Counted from the first letter of the stretch, positions 26,411 to 34,513 are shown. The stretch: 64,000 bases of DNA from an uncultured bacterium (GCA_905215525.1 CAJMQJ010000003.1:145427-209426), one strand, 5' to 3'. Numbers and translations are program-made. Notes: generated from the letters alone by a model not told the origin.

Positions 26411-27071
26411 CGACCTGTGCGCCTCCTGCCCTCATCCGAACTCTCCCGCGGTGCCAGATGGCAGCGATGGTTGCTCCCGTTGCAGGACCTGTATCCTAAG
26501 GGACTGCACGTCGACCATCTCCAAAACATCCAGAGACGGGAGCGTCTCTCTTGTGGATGACGATTTGCCTGTTGTCAATTTTGACTCTGTTAAAGAATGC
26601 TACTGCAAGAAGGTCAATAGGTGGATGCAACTCCCGCGCTCCGCCGATGCGCTGTATTGCGATCGGGAAACGTTATATCTAGTCGAATTTAAAAACGGCA
26701 GTCTGAAGGAGACGCTGGGGAAGAGGCTCAATCCCAAGGATGACGAAGAGCTTGGTATCAATCTTGGCCAAAGGGACGCCCTCATCGAGAAGTGCAAGGA
26801 CAGCGTTTTGATCTGCTCGGACCTGTGGGGAAAGAGGACGAGATGGTTTCGCGAGCACTGCGTCTTTGTTTTGGTATACAACGAGGACAAGAACAAGACC
26901 GCGTTGAAGCGGGTTGCCAGCTCGATTAGGAAAAAAGCGCGTTTTGGGCTTCCTGACAAATTGAAAGGTTTTTGCGTGAAGGATGTCTTGACGCTAACCG
27001 AAAAGGAGTTTTCGACATCGCTCCTTTCAACTTGGCGAGACGCAGAAGAAATCGCGGAGGTCGACGCGTAG
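26403..27071 (+). CDS. Cys-rich protein with possible PD-(D/E)XK nuclease motif, partner of the ATPase
   Basis: 222 aa. The TTG start at 26403 is chosen because GGAGGAG lies 7 nt upstream, inside the ATPase gene, giving an 8-bp overlap. The N-terminus has a cysteine cluster (CASC, then CSRCRTC, then C) that could bind zinc. At about residues 75-95 there is DALYCDRETLYLVEFKNGSL, in which D...EFK fits the catalytic pattern of PD-(D/E)XK nucleases. The C-terminal half is mixed alpha/beta with many Lys. I do not recognise a named family; nuclease function is inference from this motif and from pairing with an OLD-like ATPase. Confidence 0.55.
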   Translation: MSSDLCASCPHPNSPAVPDGSDGCSRCRTCILRDCTSTISKTSRDGSVSLVDDDLPVVNFDSVKECYCKKVNRWMQLPRSADALYCDRETLYLVEFKNGSLKETLGKRLNPKDDEELGINLGQRDALIEKCKDSVLICSDLWGKRTRWFREHCVFVLVYNEDKNKTALKRVASSIRKKARFGLPDKLKGFCVKDVLTLTEKEFSTSLLSTWRDAEEIAEVDA

Positions 27072-27239
27072 GAGACCGAAAAGCATCCGGTGGCTATTTG
27101 CTCCCGATATCGATCGTTCGTCTGCAGTCGGTTTTCTTTCCGCTGCGCCCGCCAGTTTGCGATGAGTCGCGCACCGTGTGAAGCTCAACACGGATGAAAT
27201 ACAAATATAATCCCCCCTTGCACTGTGTTGATAAATATT

Positions 27240-27768
27240 GCTCGTCGAACTCATCTGAACTGGGCTTTCTTGCATAGAACTGCCTGAACCTGAGCGTTTT
27301 CGGGTATCGCATTGCCCGATCGAGCACCATCGCGACCTTCTCAAGCTTGTCCTCGGGCGGACTCATAGCCACAGCCCCGCATGTCGTCCCGGTTGGAGCC
27401 GGGATGAGCCCTCAGGAAGCACTGCATGAAGTAGCGCATCCGGTTCACGGGCCCCAGCGGGTTCTGGCCGTCGGGAACGCCCTTGAGCAGCTTCGCGTTG
27501 TAGTGCTGGCTCTTCAGTGACAGATTGTTGACGGGAGCCGTGTGGCGCCCGGCTCCATGTCGTGGATGAGCGTGGAGCCGGGCGCCACACGGCTCCCAAA
27601 CGTCGCCAAGGTCTTCGCCCTGCTTGTCTTGCCAAGGCCCTCCCGGATGAAGATTGAATTGCCTGGCTCATCGCAGCCGAGCGCGACACGGCCTCTACCC
27701 GAGACCATCATCTCTACACATAGCCCATCATTCGACAAGAACGCGCAGTTTGTCCTGCATAGGCGCAT
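27240..27768 (-). pseudogene. DDE transposase remnant (ISXO2/IS1595-like)
   Basis: Pieces of one transposase lie in three frames on the minus strand. From ATG 27768: MRLCRTNCAFLSNDGLCVEM through GREGLGKT-like sequence to GSRVAPGSTLIHD. After a hairpin insertion (27533-27597), another frame gives VNNLSLKSQHYNAKLLKGVP, NPLGPVNRMRYFMQCFLRAHPG. A third gives MSPPEDKLEKV and LRFRQFYARK near the C-terminus. The order and the HD...N..W-less tail resemble ISXO2/IS1595-type DDE enzymes as I remember them; the exact family needs a search. The N-terminus is missing. Confidence 0.6.
27533..27597. repeat. Perfect 25-bp fold-back hairpin inside the transposase remnant
   Basis: Arms 27533-27557 and 27573-27597 are perfectly complementary over 25 bp with a 15-nt loop. 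The 27573-27597 arm, read on the minus strand, encodes the expected transposase residues GSRVAPGS. The other arm interrupts the transposase frame and shifts it. So one arm looks original and the other looks like its inverted copy. Confidence 0.8.
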
Positions 27769-27968
27769 GGTGTCCCCCTCCGCCGCAAGAGGTGAGCAAA
27801 AGAGAGGCTCCCCTCGCCACTACCGGACAAAGGGACCTCTCTGGGGAAACACGCTATAAAACCTTCTTGCCGGGCGGTCGAGTACAGCACCGACGGCGTA
27901 CCCGTGGAGACCTACCCAGAGCCCACGCCATTTCAAGTTTCTTGGTCTTCAACGCCACAATCCGATAA
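27690..27968. other. Gap between IS remnant and RiPP cluster
   Basis: Between the transposase start and the ABC exporter stop I see no complete gene. The sequence is mixed in composition, with short frames on both strands that lack ribosome binding sites and family motifs. It probably contains the lost right end of the IS. Confidence 0.4.
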
Positions 27969-29603
27969 TCATCCAGCCGTCGAAATGACCTCGTCACAGG
28001 CGGCAAGCATCTCCTCGTCATGAGTGACAACGATTACAATATGGTCTCTCTTAATTTCATGAAGCAATTTGATCAGCGCGCCTCGACTCTTCGCATCAAG
28101 TGCTGAGGTCGGTTCATCAAAAAGCATAACGTCCGGCGATTTCAACAGCTGTCTCACAATTGCAATCTTTTGCTTCTCGCCGCCGGACACCCCTCCTTTC
28201 CCGCCGTCAAGCATCGCCGTTGCCCCGTTCTCCACAGAAGCAACCATTTCGTCTAGCCCCAATATGACAAGCATCCGATTCAGCTTATCCATCTCGTAAT
28301 CATCAGAAAGCAGCGTAAGATTATCGAGAATCGTCCCCTCAACGATAGGGGGTTCTTGCTCCGTAATGCTGACTCGACACCGCCGCAATGCATATCGATC
28401 GATGCAACGCTGTGACACCCCGTTGTAGCGAACGGCCCCTTCTGTGTCATCTGGATATAGCCCCAATATCACTGACAGCAGCGAGCTCTTCCCCGAACCA
28501 TTCGGCCCCGAGATTCCATATAGCCGACCCCTGGAAAACGCGAGCCCCTCAATGCTTAACGCGACCCTTTCCGCCCCTGGATAACGTAGCTTGATGTTCT
28601 CTAGACGGATTTCCTCAATCGGACCAAGCGCCAATTTGCCATTCGCTTCCACCGGGACATCCCAAATTCTTTTCAGCCGCTCATAGCATACGCGATTAGT
28701 CTGGTAATCCCTTCCCCAGCCCAACAAATACTGTACCGCTGAGCTTAAGTTCGAATAATATCCAACAGCAGTCACGAGAAAACCAGGCAACAGTCTCCCG
28801 CCCATCACTTCAACCGCGCCCACAGCAAGAAGACATCCTTGAGCGGCGGAAGCGACCAACGCGTTGCCAAAGGTAAATCTAGACCCTACTTCCTGATTTG
28901 CTCTCATCGTTGGATAGAGCCCATTAAAAGCTTCGACCAGTACAGCGCGGGACCTATCGAACAAAGCATGTTTGCGGATGAAATCAACTTTCTCCAACTG
29001 ATCTTGTAGACAGGAAAAAAACCTCGCGCTCTGCTCTTGTACGTCAAAACTTCTCTCAAACAGCCTTGCGCGTGAAACCGCATAAAAAGCGGCACTCGCT
29101 GCCGCAAGAACAAGGCAGACCACACTCAACTTGATATTCAGGCTACCGAGAACAAACAGGGCGGACAAAAGGGTGATAACGTTGCTTGAAACCCCCACAA
29201 CCGAGTTGATTACGAAGATGACAAGGTCATTAGCGTCGTGATTGATTTGCTGGTTATAATACGACGCGTTGAAGCCCTCGAAGAATGCCTGGGGAAGGTG
29301 CTTCACGTGCTCAAGCGTATCCGCATTTAAGCCGAACCCCGCATGCGACTGAAGGTTGATGTACAGCATCTCTGAGCAATACACTAGTCCCGCTCGAACC
29401 GCTTGGACCGCAACCAAAATAAGGCAACAAACGAGAACGGCGGCAAGATCGGCGCTGGCCGGCATCGCCAATCGGTTTACCACTATGCCGGTAAGAAAGG
29501 GACCCGCAAGCGCAAGCAGCCCGACCAAAACTGTTACGACAAGATAGGCGTAGAATCGACCGCCCAGTATATATTTTCTACAGAGATTAAGCATCAGCCT
29601 CAT
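27969..29603 (-). CDS. RiPP-cluster ABC exporter (fused permease-ATPase)
   Basis: 544 aa from ATG 29603, overlapping the maturase stop by 17 bp. Residues 1 to about 310 hold roughly six membrane helices; the ATPase has Walker A ISGPNGSGKSS near 365, signature VSGGEKQKIAIVRQLL near 475 and Walker B VMLFDEPTSALD. There is no N-terminal C39 peptidase domain, so leader removal, if any, is done by another protein. Position at the end of the operon after a radical SAM maturase implies export of the modified peptide. Codons are more AT-rich than in core genes. Confidence 0.8.
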   Translation of the reverse strand: MRLMLNLCRKYILGGRFYAYLVVTVLVGLLALAGPFLTGIVVNRLAMPASADLAAVLVCCLILVAVQAVRAGLVYCSEMLYINLQSHAGFGLNADTLEHVKHLPQAFFEGFNASYYNQQINHDANDLVIFVINSVVGVSSNVITLLSALFVLGSLNIKLSVVCLVLAAASAAFYAVSRARLFERSFDVQEQSARFFSCLQDQLEKVDFIRKHALFDRSRAVLVEAFNGLYPTMRANQEVGSRFTFGNALVASAAQGCLLAVGAVEVMGGRLLPGFLVTAVGYYSNLSSAVQYLLGWGRDYQTNRVCYERLKRIWDVPVEANGKLALGPIEEIRLENIKLRYPGAERVALSIEGLAFSRGRLYGISGPNGSGKSSLLSVILGLYPDDTEGAVRYNGVSQRCIDRYALRRCRVSITEQEPPIVEGTILDNLTLLSDDYEMDKLNRMLVILGLDEMVASVENGATAMLDGGKGGVSGGEKQKIAIVRQLLKSPDVMLFDEPTSALDAKSRGALIKLLHEIKRDHIVIVVTHDEEMLAACDEVISTAG

Positions 29604-30666
29604 TTTGCCCCGCACCCCGTTTTGCCGTATTCATCATCTGGGAGAGCAGCATTTTTTGCTCGGCATCATACCGGAAGGAAACGCAACGTTTCCCCTCACC
29701 GTTTAAGGCGTGGTTGGGGCACCCTCCCATGCACATGGGAAAAGCAAAGCACTCTTGGCATTCCGGGTCATCCGGCTCATATGCCATCCAGTTAATCATG
29801 TTCTTGCTCAACATTGGCGGCTCGAAAATAGTTCCGACCCTCCGCTCCTTCATTCCAATGTCATCCCAGCACTTATACAAATCTCCGACGGGATCAACCA
29901 CGTACGAGTTGATTCCAACGGCGCAACATATCCCGAAATTCGTCCCACCAAAAGGTTGAACTTTGAAGCCCCGCGCAATTGCCCTTTTATAAAACTCAGT
30001 CTCCTCATACGAGAACTCTTTTACAGTAAAGCAGTGGCTGTCGTTCGCACATACCTGATTGATATCGTCAACAGGGGCTAAATAGAAGTGAACCTTATTC
30101 ATCAGGCCATTTAGCTCGAGATAATCCAATAGCTCTTGAGCGGCCTCGATGTTGGTCTTGTCGACGTTGCTCCTTATCGAAATATCGATGATGTCGGCAC
30201 ACTCTTTGACGTTCTTGAGAATACGTTCGTATGTAGGGCTTCCGTCGTGAAGAATCCTTCTCGAATCGTGATCCGACTTCGATCCATCTATAGTCACTTG
30301 CGCGCTCGTCACACCACATGCCGCGAGCCTCCTTGCAACATCAGGCGTCAGCAGATAGCCATTTGTCACTATCGATGCGGAATATTCACACGTTGGCCCC
30401 ACGACATCTTTCAGATCCGACGTAATCCGTTCGATCATCTTCATTCCGAGCAGAGGCTCGCCGCCGTACCATCCAACTGAGAGACTTGCGATACCAGGAT
30501 AGTAATCTTTCACGAACTTGGAGAGCTGTGTCAAAACCTCCTCGCCCATCGTCGTGTACGCCTGTCCCTTTTCATAGCAGTAGGGACAGCAAAAGTTGCA
30601 AGCCATCGTTGGCGCAATGGTAAGGGACAGAGCAGTATTCGCAAAGCGCGCGGCGCGACTTTGCAA
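29587..30666 (-). CDS. Radical SAM/SPASM peptide maturase (main frame; N-terminus lost by frameshift)
   Basis: 359 aa from a TTG at 30666, the only start codon available in this frame. The radical SAM cluster motif is CNFCCPYC near residue 22, followed by WYGGEP (SAM-binding GGE motif) near 68. A SPASM domain for extra Fe-S clusters occupies the C-terminus: CCAVGINSYVVDPVGDLYKC, then CQECFAFPMCMGGCP and GKRC. Such enzymes install thioether or carbon-carbon links in ribosomal peptides. The family normally has about 70 more N-terminal residues; these are present upstream but one frame away (see 30720-30884). The gene may be inactive, or the break may be a sequence error. Confidence 0.8.
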   Translation of the reverse strand: MQSRAARFANTALSLTIAPTMACNFCCPYCYEKGQAYTTMGEEVLTQLSKFVKDYYPGIASLSVGWYGGEPLLGMKMIERITSDLKDVVGPTCEYSASIVTNGYLLTPDVARRLAACGVTSAQVTIDGSKSDHDSRRILHDGSPTYERILKNVKECADIIDISIRSNVDKTNIEAAQELLDYLELNGLMNKVHFYLAPVDDINQVCANDSHCFTVKEFSYEETEFYKRAIARGFKVQPFGGTNFGICCAVGINSYVVDPVGDLYKCWDDIGMKERRVGTIFEPPMLSKNMINWMAYEPDDPECQECFAFPMCMGGCPNHALNGEGKRCVSFRYDAEQKMLLSQMMNTAKRGAGQNEADA

Positions 30667-30719
30667 CCTGATCTCCCCAAGCTCGTCCCTCTCCTCATTG
30701 ACTAGGATGCCTCCCCTTA

Positions 30720-30884
30720 TCAGCTCCGCGACAAGATCATCGGCATCCCGAACGTCCCCTTCTTGAATCCTTTTGAATTTCTGCGCGTTTCCGGATTTAA
30801 CGACAGGATGCCGCCGGTTCGCGCATTCATGATAAGAAGACTTCCGTTATGTTCATGCACCACATTAAATTGCGACAGTTTCAC
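30720..30884 (-). pseudogene. Displaced N-terminus of the radical SAM maturase
   Basis: From GTG 30884 (GGAG 10 nt upstream) this frame reads KLSQFNVVHEHNGSLLIMNA and GGILSLNPE, a typical start for SPASM peptide maturases. It then runs out of frame and stops at 30720. The other frame continues KFKRIQEGDVRDADDLVAEL and GGILVNEERDELG into the main maturase. One missing base near 30780-30790 would reconcile the two. I see no classical slippery heptamer there, so programmed frameshifting is unlikely. Confidence 0.65.
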
Positions 30885-30950
30885 TTCGCACCATCTCCAT
30901 TTCCAACCAAATCCATATCGACCCTCAGACGCTGCGCATACGCCAGCGCA

Positions 30951-31739
30951 CTACCTTCTTCGATAAAAACTGCACGAAAGCAGCAATAGACATGCGAGCG
31001 ACACGATGACCGCATGGCCGCATGCAGCCATCAGGACCGTCCCGCCGGCAGCCCCGCACGCCCTCATCCAATAAGCCATGTGAACCGGGGGTAAAACGGT
31101 TGGGAAACTCATCGCGATAACAAGGCCCGCGAACGTTGCGACCAGCAAGGCTCCCGACACAAGAGATCTGATCCTGAACACCTCATATGCAACCGCAACC
31201 ATCAGCGTATAAGCGGCGTCTATAACGATATTCGACAGGAGTGCCGAGGTCACATTACCAACCGTAAGGCTGTCTAGACCGCTTCCGGAGCACACGGCAA
31301 AGACCGCAGCGACACCGAGAGTAAACACGATGTAGGGGCACAGCGTATACACTTCGCAAGCCAATGTCTTTGCCGCAAACAGCTGCCAGCTGCGGAAGCC
31401 CCGAGCAATCGAAACTCCCCTTGCCGACACGCTCGTCGCATCACCGAATAGCGTCCCCGCCACAACAACAGAGACGATTGGGAAGAACACCGTATGCGCC
31501 ATGGAGACGACACTTAGCCAGGAAGAGATACCCGTTGGCCCAACCCCTATCGAGAAAAGATAGCCCGGATCGGCGGAAAAGCCAAAGAACTGGCCCTCTC
31601 CCCCTGCGGAGACCCATGCGCCGGACCCGGCAAACACATAAATCCCCGCGATGCCCAAATACATCAGCGCTATTATCACGGCGAGTTTCATTCTCCTTGC
31701 GCGGAACAGTTCCGCCCTGACCGACATCCCAAGATTCAT
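30951..31739 (-). CDS. ABC-2-type permease 2 (LanE/G-like), RiPP cluster
   Basis: 262 aa. ATG 31739 overlaps the stop of the upstream permease (ATGA). About six hydrophobic helices can be traced after a charged N-terminus (MNLGMSVRAELFRARRMK). No enzymatic motif. Together with the other permease and the ATPase it forms an ABC-2 transporter of the kind that gives self-immunity to lantibiotics and bacitracin; here the role is inferred from the cluster. Confidence 0.7.
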   Translation of the reverse strand: MNLGMSVRAELFRARRMKLAVIIALMYLGIAGIYVFAGSGAWVSAGGEGQFFGFSADPGYLFSIGVGPTGISSWLSVVSMAHTVFFPIVSVVVAGTLFGDATSVSARGVSIARGFRSWQLFAAKTLACEVYTLCPYIVFTLGVAAVFAVCSGSGLDSLTVGNVTSALLSNIVIDAAYTLMVAVAYEVFRIRSLVSGALLVATFAGLVIAMSFPTVLPPVHMAYWMRACGAAGGTVLMAACGHAVIVSLACLLLLSCSFYRRR

Positions 31740-32557
31740 CGAACCGCCGTCCTTACAAATAGCGAGACGAGCGCAACTCCAACCGACACAAGCACAGTGC
31801 CGCCCGCATACAGCAAAACCTGAATTACACCAACATTCTGCATACTCAGGGAACACAGGTTCATCAGGTAATACACGGGCGAGAGCATGAGCAGCAAGCT
31901 GGGCTGACCGCTTCCGTATGTACTTGGGAACCACACCATCACAAATGTCGAAACCGCTATTGCAACGACGCTGCTCGCCACCACACTCCTCGTGAGCAAA
32001 TACAGGGCGAAGGTAGCGGCGTACATCGAAATGAGCAGCAGCGCGATCATCAGCGCAATCGATACAAATTGGGCAAACCCTGAGCACGAGGCCCCAACGT
32101 CCCATTGGGCCATCTTGGTTAAATACAGCGCAGTCGTAGAAAGAAGATACACGGCACCGACCAGAGTGCAGTTCACCAACAGCTTCGTGATCACAATCGC
32201 CGCCTGCGACACCCCTCGCGATCTCGATACGGCGTAAGCCACGGATTCAAAGTCTCTCGACGTAGCGTAAACCGCGTAGAGAATCGTCACCGGAATCCAG
32301 ACCACTGTAGACGCAAAAGACGTCCGGGCAACAGAGCCCAAAACGTCCCCTGCATCCACTAGGTTTCCAATAAAACCTATAGCCCCTCCAAGCGTATACG
32401 GGTCATCACCGGCGACCATGATCAGCACCTCAGACGAAGTCGCAGCCGCAACCACATACAGCACAGCCGCAAGCGCAATCATCAGAGCGGTCGCCGGGTG
32501 CCTGGCGAGCAACCATACCTCGCTCCGAAAAGCTGAGATGAACTCGCGTTTCATCAC
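31736..32557 (-). CDS. ABC-2-type permease 1 (LanE/G-like), RiPP cluster
   Basis: 273 aa with about six membrane helices. The start (GTG 32557 or ATG 32554) overlaps the ATPase stop. The N-terminal KREFISAFRSEVWLLARHP followed by a long first helix is the usual ABC-2 permease opening. It is not similar enough to permease 2 at a glance to be a recent duplicate. Likely immunity or export partner of the neighbouring ATPase. Confidence 0.7.
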   Translation of the reverse strand: MMKREFISAFRSEVWLLARHPATALMIALAAVLYVVAAATSSEVLIMVAGDDPYTLGGAIGFIGNLVDAGDVLGSVARTSFASTVVWIPVTILYAVYATSRDFESVAYAVSRSRGVSQAAIVITKLLVNCTLVGAVYLLSTTALYLTKMAQWDVGASCSGFAQFVSIALMIALLLISMYAATFALYLLTRSVVASSVVAIAVSTFVMVWFPSTYGSGQPSLLLMLSPVYYLMNLCSLSMQNVGVIQVLLYAGGTVLVSVGVALVSLFVRTAVR

Positions 32558-33474
32558 AGCTCGCTCTCTCGACCGATGAGCTCCGAATAAAACTCCTCAA
32601 GGCTCTTCCTATGAGAATACGCCTCCGCAACCCTCACACCTGCGGTCGAGAGCGCTTCGATTGCAATGCCCCGCCCTTCCTTTTTCTCCTCATAGCGCAT
32701 AAGGACGCTGCCGTCCGGCAGAAAAGAATGTGAGGTCTCATCTCCGAGAACCGATCTCGTTCGCTCCAGATCGTCCACATGCAACACGAAACCACCGCGG
32801 CATGACTTTTCCAGCTGAGGTGCGGTCATCCTTCGAATGAGGCGACCATGACTTATGAAGAGGTAATCAGTTGCCAGCTTGTGCATCTCCTCAAGATTGT
32901 GGCTGGATACGAGAATCGTTTTACCTTGATCTTTGTTAAGATGCGTAAGGATTTTTCTTACTTCGACTATCCCCATCGGATCCAGGCCGTTTGTCGGCTC
33001 GTCCAGGATCAACAGCTCCGGATCGCCCAGCAACGCTATGGCCAGATCGAGACGCCTCCTCATTCCCATTGAGAAGTTCTTCACTTTCTTCCCGCCGGCC
33101 TCCCCCAAACCGACGGTTGATAACACACCGTCGATGGAACGATCGGTGGGAAGCCCCCACTCAATACAGCGAACGACCAAGTTGTCTCGCGCGGTCAGAT
33201 TAGGATACGAAGCATTGAGGTCGGGCATATAACCCAGCCTTTCCCTGCAGCTCCGTATTTCACGTCTCCCGGTTTGCCCAAACATCGAGATCGTTCCTGA
33301 CGATGGCTCCGAAAGCCCCGTGATCAATCGAATTAACGTGCTCTTGCCGGCACCATTCTCCCCAATGAGTGCACACAGCTCGCCTTCCATTAAAGAGAAC
33401 GAGACTGATTTAACCGCTTCAAACCCGCCATATCTCTTGGATATGGCACGCAATTCAACTGGGACTTCCCGCAT
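32554..33474 (-). CDS. ABC ATPase (BcrA/LanF-like), RiPP cluster
   Basis: 306 aa from ATG 33474 (GGGGAGG 9 nt upstream). Walker A is LIGENGAGKSTLIRL near residue 40, Q-loop region MPDLNASYPNLTARDNL, signature NFSMGMRRRLDLAIAL and Walker B LLILDEPTNGLDPMGI. The C-terminal about 80 residues form the extra domain common in BcrA/LanF ATPases. With the two permeases downstream it forms a three-part transporter, most simply an immunity pump for the cluster product. Confidence 0.85.
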   Translation of the reverse strand: MREVPVELRAISKRYGGFEAVKSVSFSLMEGELCALIGENGAGKSTLIRLITGLSEPSSGTISMFGQTGRREIRSCRERLGYMPDLNASYPNLTARDNLVVRCIEWGLPTDRSIDGVLSTVGLGEAGGKKVKNFSMGMRRRLDLAIALLGDPELLILDEPTNGLDPMGIVEVRKILTHLNKDQGKTILVSSHNLEEMHKLATDYLFISHGRLIRRMTAPQLEKSCRGGFVLHVDDLERTRSVLGDETSHSFLPDGSVLMRYEEKKEGRGIAIEALSTAGVRVAEAYSHRKSLEEFYSELIGRESEL

Positions 33475-33611
33475 GGACGACATCCTCCCCGTCAATAAAA
33501 AGGGACGACATGGCAATTGTGCGGGGTTATAGGTAACGTCGGTTCGCCCCCCATATTGCAATGCCACATCGCCCCTCAGGCGCTGCTGGCCAAAATATCT
33601 TTGAACAGTCT

Positions 33612-33656
33612 GTGCACGCCGTACGGCGTGCACTATCCGCTAAAAGCGGATAGTGC
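33612..33656. promoter_or_regulatory. Tandem palindrome and hairpin after precursor gene 1
   Basis: A perfect 22-bp palindrome GTGCACGCCG/TACGGCGTGCAC (33612-33633) abuts a hairpin GCACTATCCGC-taaaa-GCGGATAGTGC (33630-33656). GTGCAC occurs three times, so the two structures are mutually exclusive in part. The hairpin contains the TAG stop of the precursor. It likely limits read-through, keeping precursor mRNA more abundant than transporter mRNA. Confidence 0.6.
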
Positions 33657-33759
33657 ACTCCTGTGAAGAACACTTGGTGCTGCAGCTGCCGTGCGCGTAA
33701 AAGAAGCAATTGCTGCACATGGGCTCAGCCCCGGCTGACGGCTCGGTAATCCATTCCAT
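33640..33759 (-). CDS. RiPP precursor peptide 1 (39 aa, five conserved Cys)
   Basis: ATG 33759 is preceded by AAAGGAGGGG with ideal spacing. The peptide starts MEWITEPSAGAEPM and continues CSNCFFYAHGSC, then STKCSSQECTIRF. Cysteines lie at 15, 18, 26, 30 and 35. The same five positions and the NCFFYAHG and CT-x-RF segments occur in the peptide encoded 46 bp upstream, while the first 14 residues are acidic and leader-like. A gene this short with a strong Shine-Dalgarno site, a paralogue next door and a radical SAM/SPASM enzyme in the operon is best read as a ribosomal natural-product precursor. Confidence 0.8.
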   Translation of the reverse strand: MEWITEPSAGAEPMCSNCFFYAHGSCSTKCSSQECTIRF

Positions 33760-33805
33760 TTCATTCCCCTCCTTTCGCGGTAGAAAGCCAGTTCATCTCT
33801 GCCCC

Positions 33806-33925
33806 CTAGAAACGGAACGTGCAGGACTGATTGGGGCACCTCTTCGTGCATCCCCCGTGCGCGTAGAAGAAGCAGTTGCCGCACGCGGGTGCAACGCCTT
33901 CCTCCGGCTCGTTAATCCAATCCAT
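33806..33925 (-). CDS. RiPP precursor peptide 2 (39 aa, five conserved Cys)
   Basis: ATG 33925 follows AAAGGAGGG. The peptide starts MDWINEPEEGVAPA and continues CGNCFFYAHGGC, then TKRCPNQSCTFRF. It is the same length as precursor 1 and keeps Cys 15, 18, 26, 30 and 35. Differences fall mostly between cysteines. It is the first gene after the cluster promoter. Product class cannot be fixed from sequence: sactipeptide-like or ranthipeptide-like thioethers are both possible given the SPASM enzyme. Confidence 0.8.
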   Translation of the reverse strand: MDWINEPEEGVAPACGNCFFYAHGGCTKRCPNQSCTFRF

Positions 33926-33963
33926 CTCTCCCTCCTTTCCTTGCATACCGAATTGATAATGTT

Positions 33964-33992
33964 ATTCTAATTCGATATGTATCATATTTCAA
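33964..33992 (-). promoter_or_regulatory. Promoter of the RiPP operon
   Basis: Read on the minus strand, -35 TTGAAA (33987-33992) and -10 TAGAAT (33964-33969) are 17 bp apart, 39 bp upstream of the first precursor ATG. The surrounding 33950-34020 is strongly AT-rich. An imperfect palindrome ATTGATAATGTTATTCTAAT covers the -10 and could be an operator. The rest of the gap to 34175 has no gene. Confidence 0.6.
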
Positions 33993-34175
33993 TATAAGCT
34001 TATTTATATATTACACAAGGTAAGCACCCCCCTGCATCCAGCACAGGAAATGACTCTCTCGTTCCCCAGTGACGCGGCGAGAAATACGGGCCACTGCAGG
34101 ACGTTGAATGAACAGCCCGTGAAAACCGTTGTTTTCACGGGCTGCACCTGCTCAATACTTTTTTATTCTCCAGCC

Positions 34176-34505
34176 TCAGTCGTCTCTAAGATCGACCACG
34201 TAAACATGATCTGACTCCAGGACCGGGTCATCACCCGTCGCGGTCGCCCTGCTCAGCGCGTTGCGGGCGCGCCGCGTCGCCAGTTCCTCAAGTTCTCTTT
34301 CGTTGACGCGCTTAATAAGATCGCCAGGCTGGCAATCAAGCTCTACGCAAATATCCAGCAATGTCTTTAACCTAATTGCCTTCACCTTGCCATTTCGTAT
34401 TTTTGAGATACTTGCCGGTGTGTGCCCGGTCGCCCGAATGATATCCGTACTCGTCTTTCCGCGTCGAAGCAATAAGCTTTCAAGCTCAATAATCAGATAG
34501 TCCAT
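34176..34505 (-). CDS. Cro/C1-type HTH regulator (HTH_26), next to DUF2975 gene
   Basis: 109 aa from ATG 34505. The helix-turn-helix is ESLLLRRGKTSTDIIRATG, followed by PASISKIRNGK and LDICVELDCQPGDLI, the HTH_26 signature. The C-terminal about 40 residues are charged. It follows a DUF2975 membrane protein gene by 8 bp, an arrangement common in Gram-positives where the pair seems to sense membrane conditions. Lying just upstream of the precursor genes on the same strand, it may control the RiPP promoter. Confidence 0.8.
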   Translation of the reverse strand: MDYLIIELESLLLRRGKTSTDIIRATGHTPASISKIRNGKVKAIRLKTLLDICVELDCQPGDLIKRVNERELEELATRRARNALSRATATGDDPVLESDHVYVVDLRDD

Positions 34506-34513
34506 GCCGCCCC

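Noticed and set aside
33527..33884. 63- and 83-codon frames over the RiPP precursors in another frame
   Set aside because: The 39-codon frames have strong ribosome binding sites and conserved Cys spacing; the longer frames have neither.
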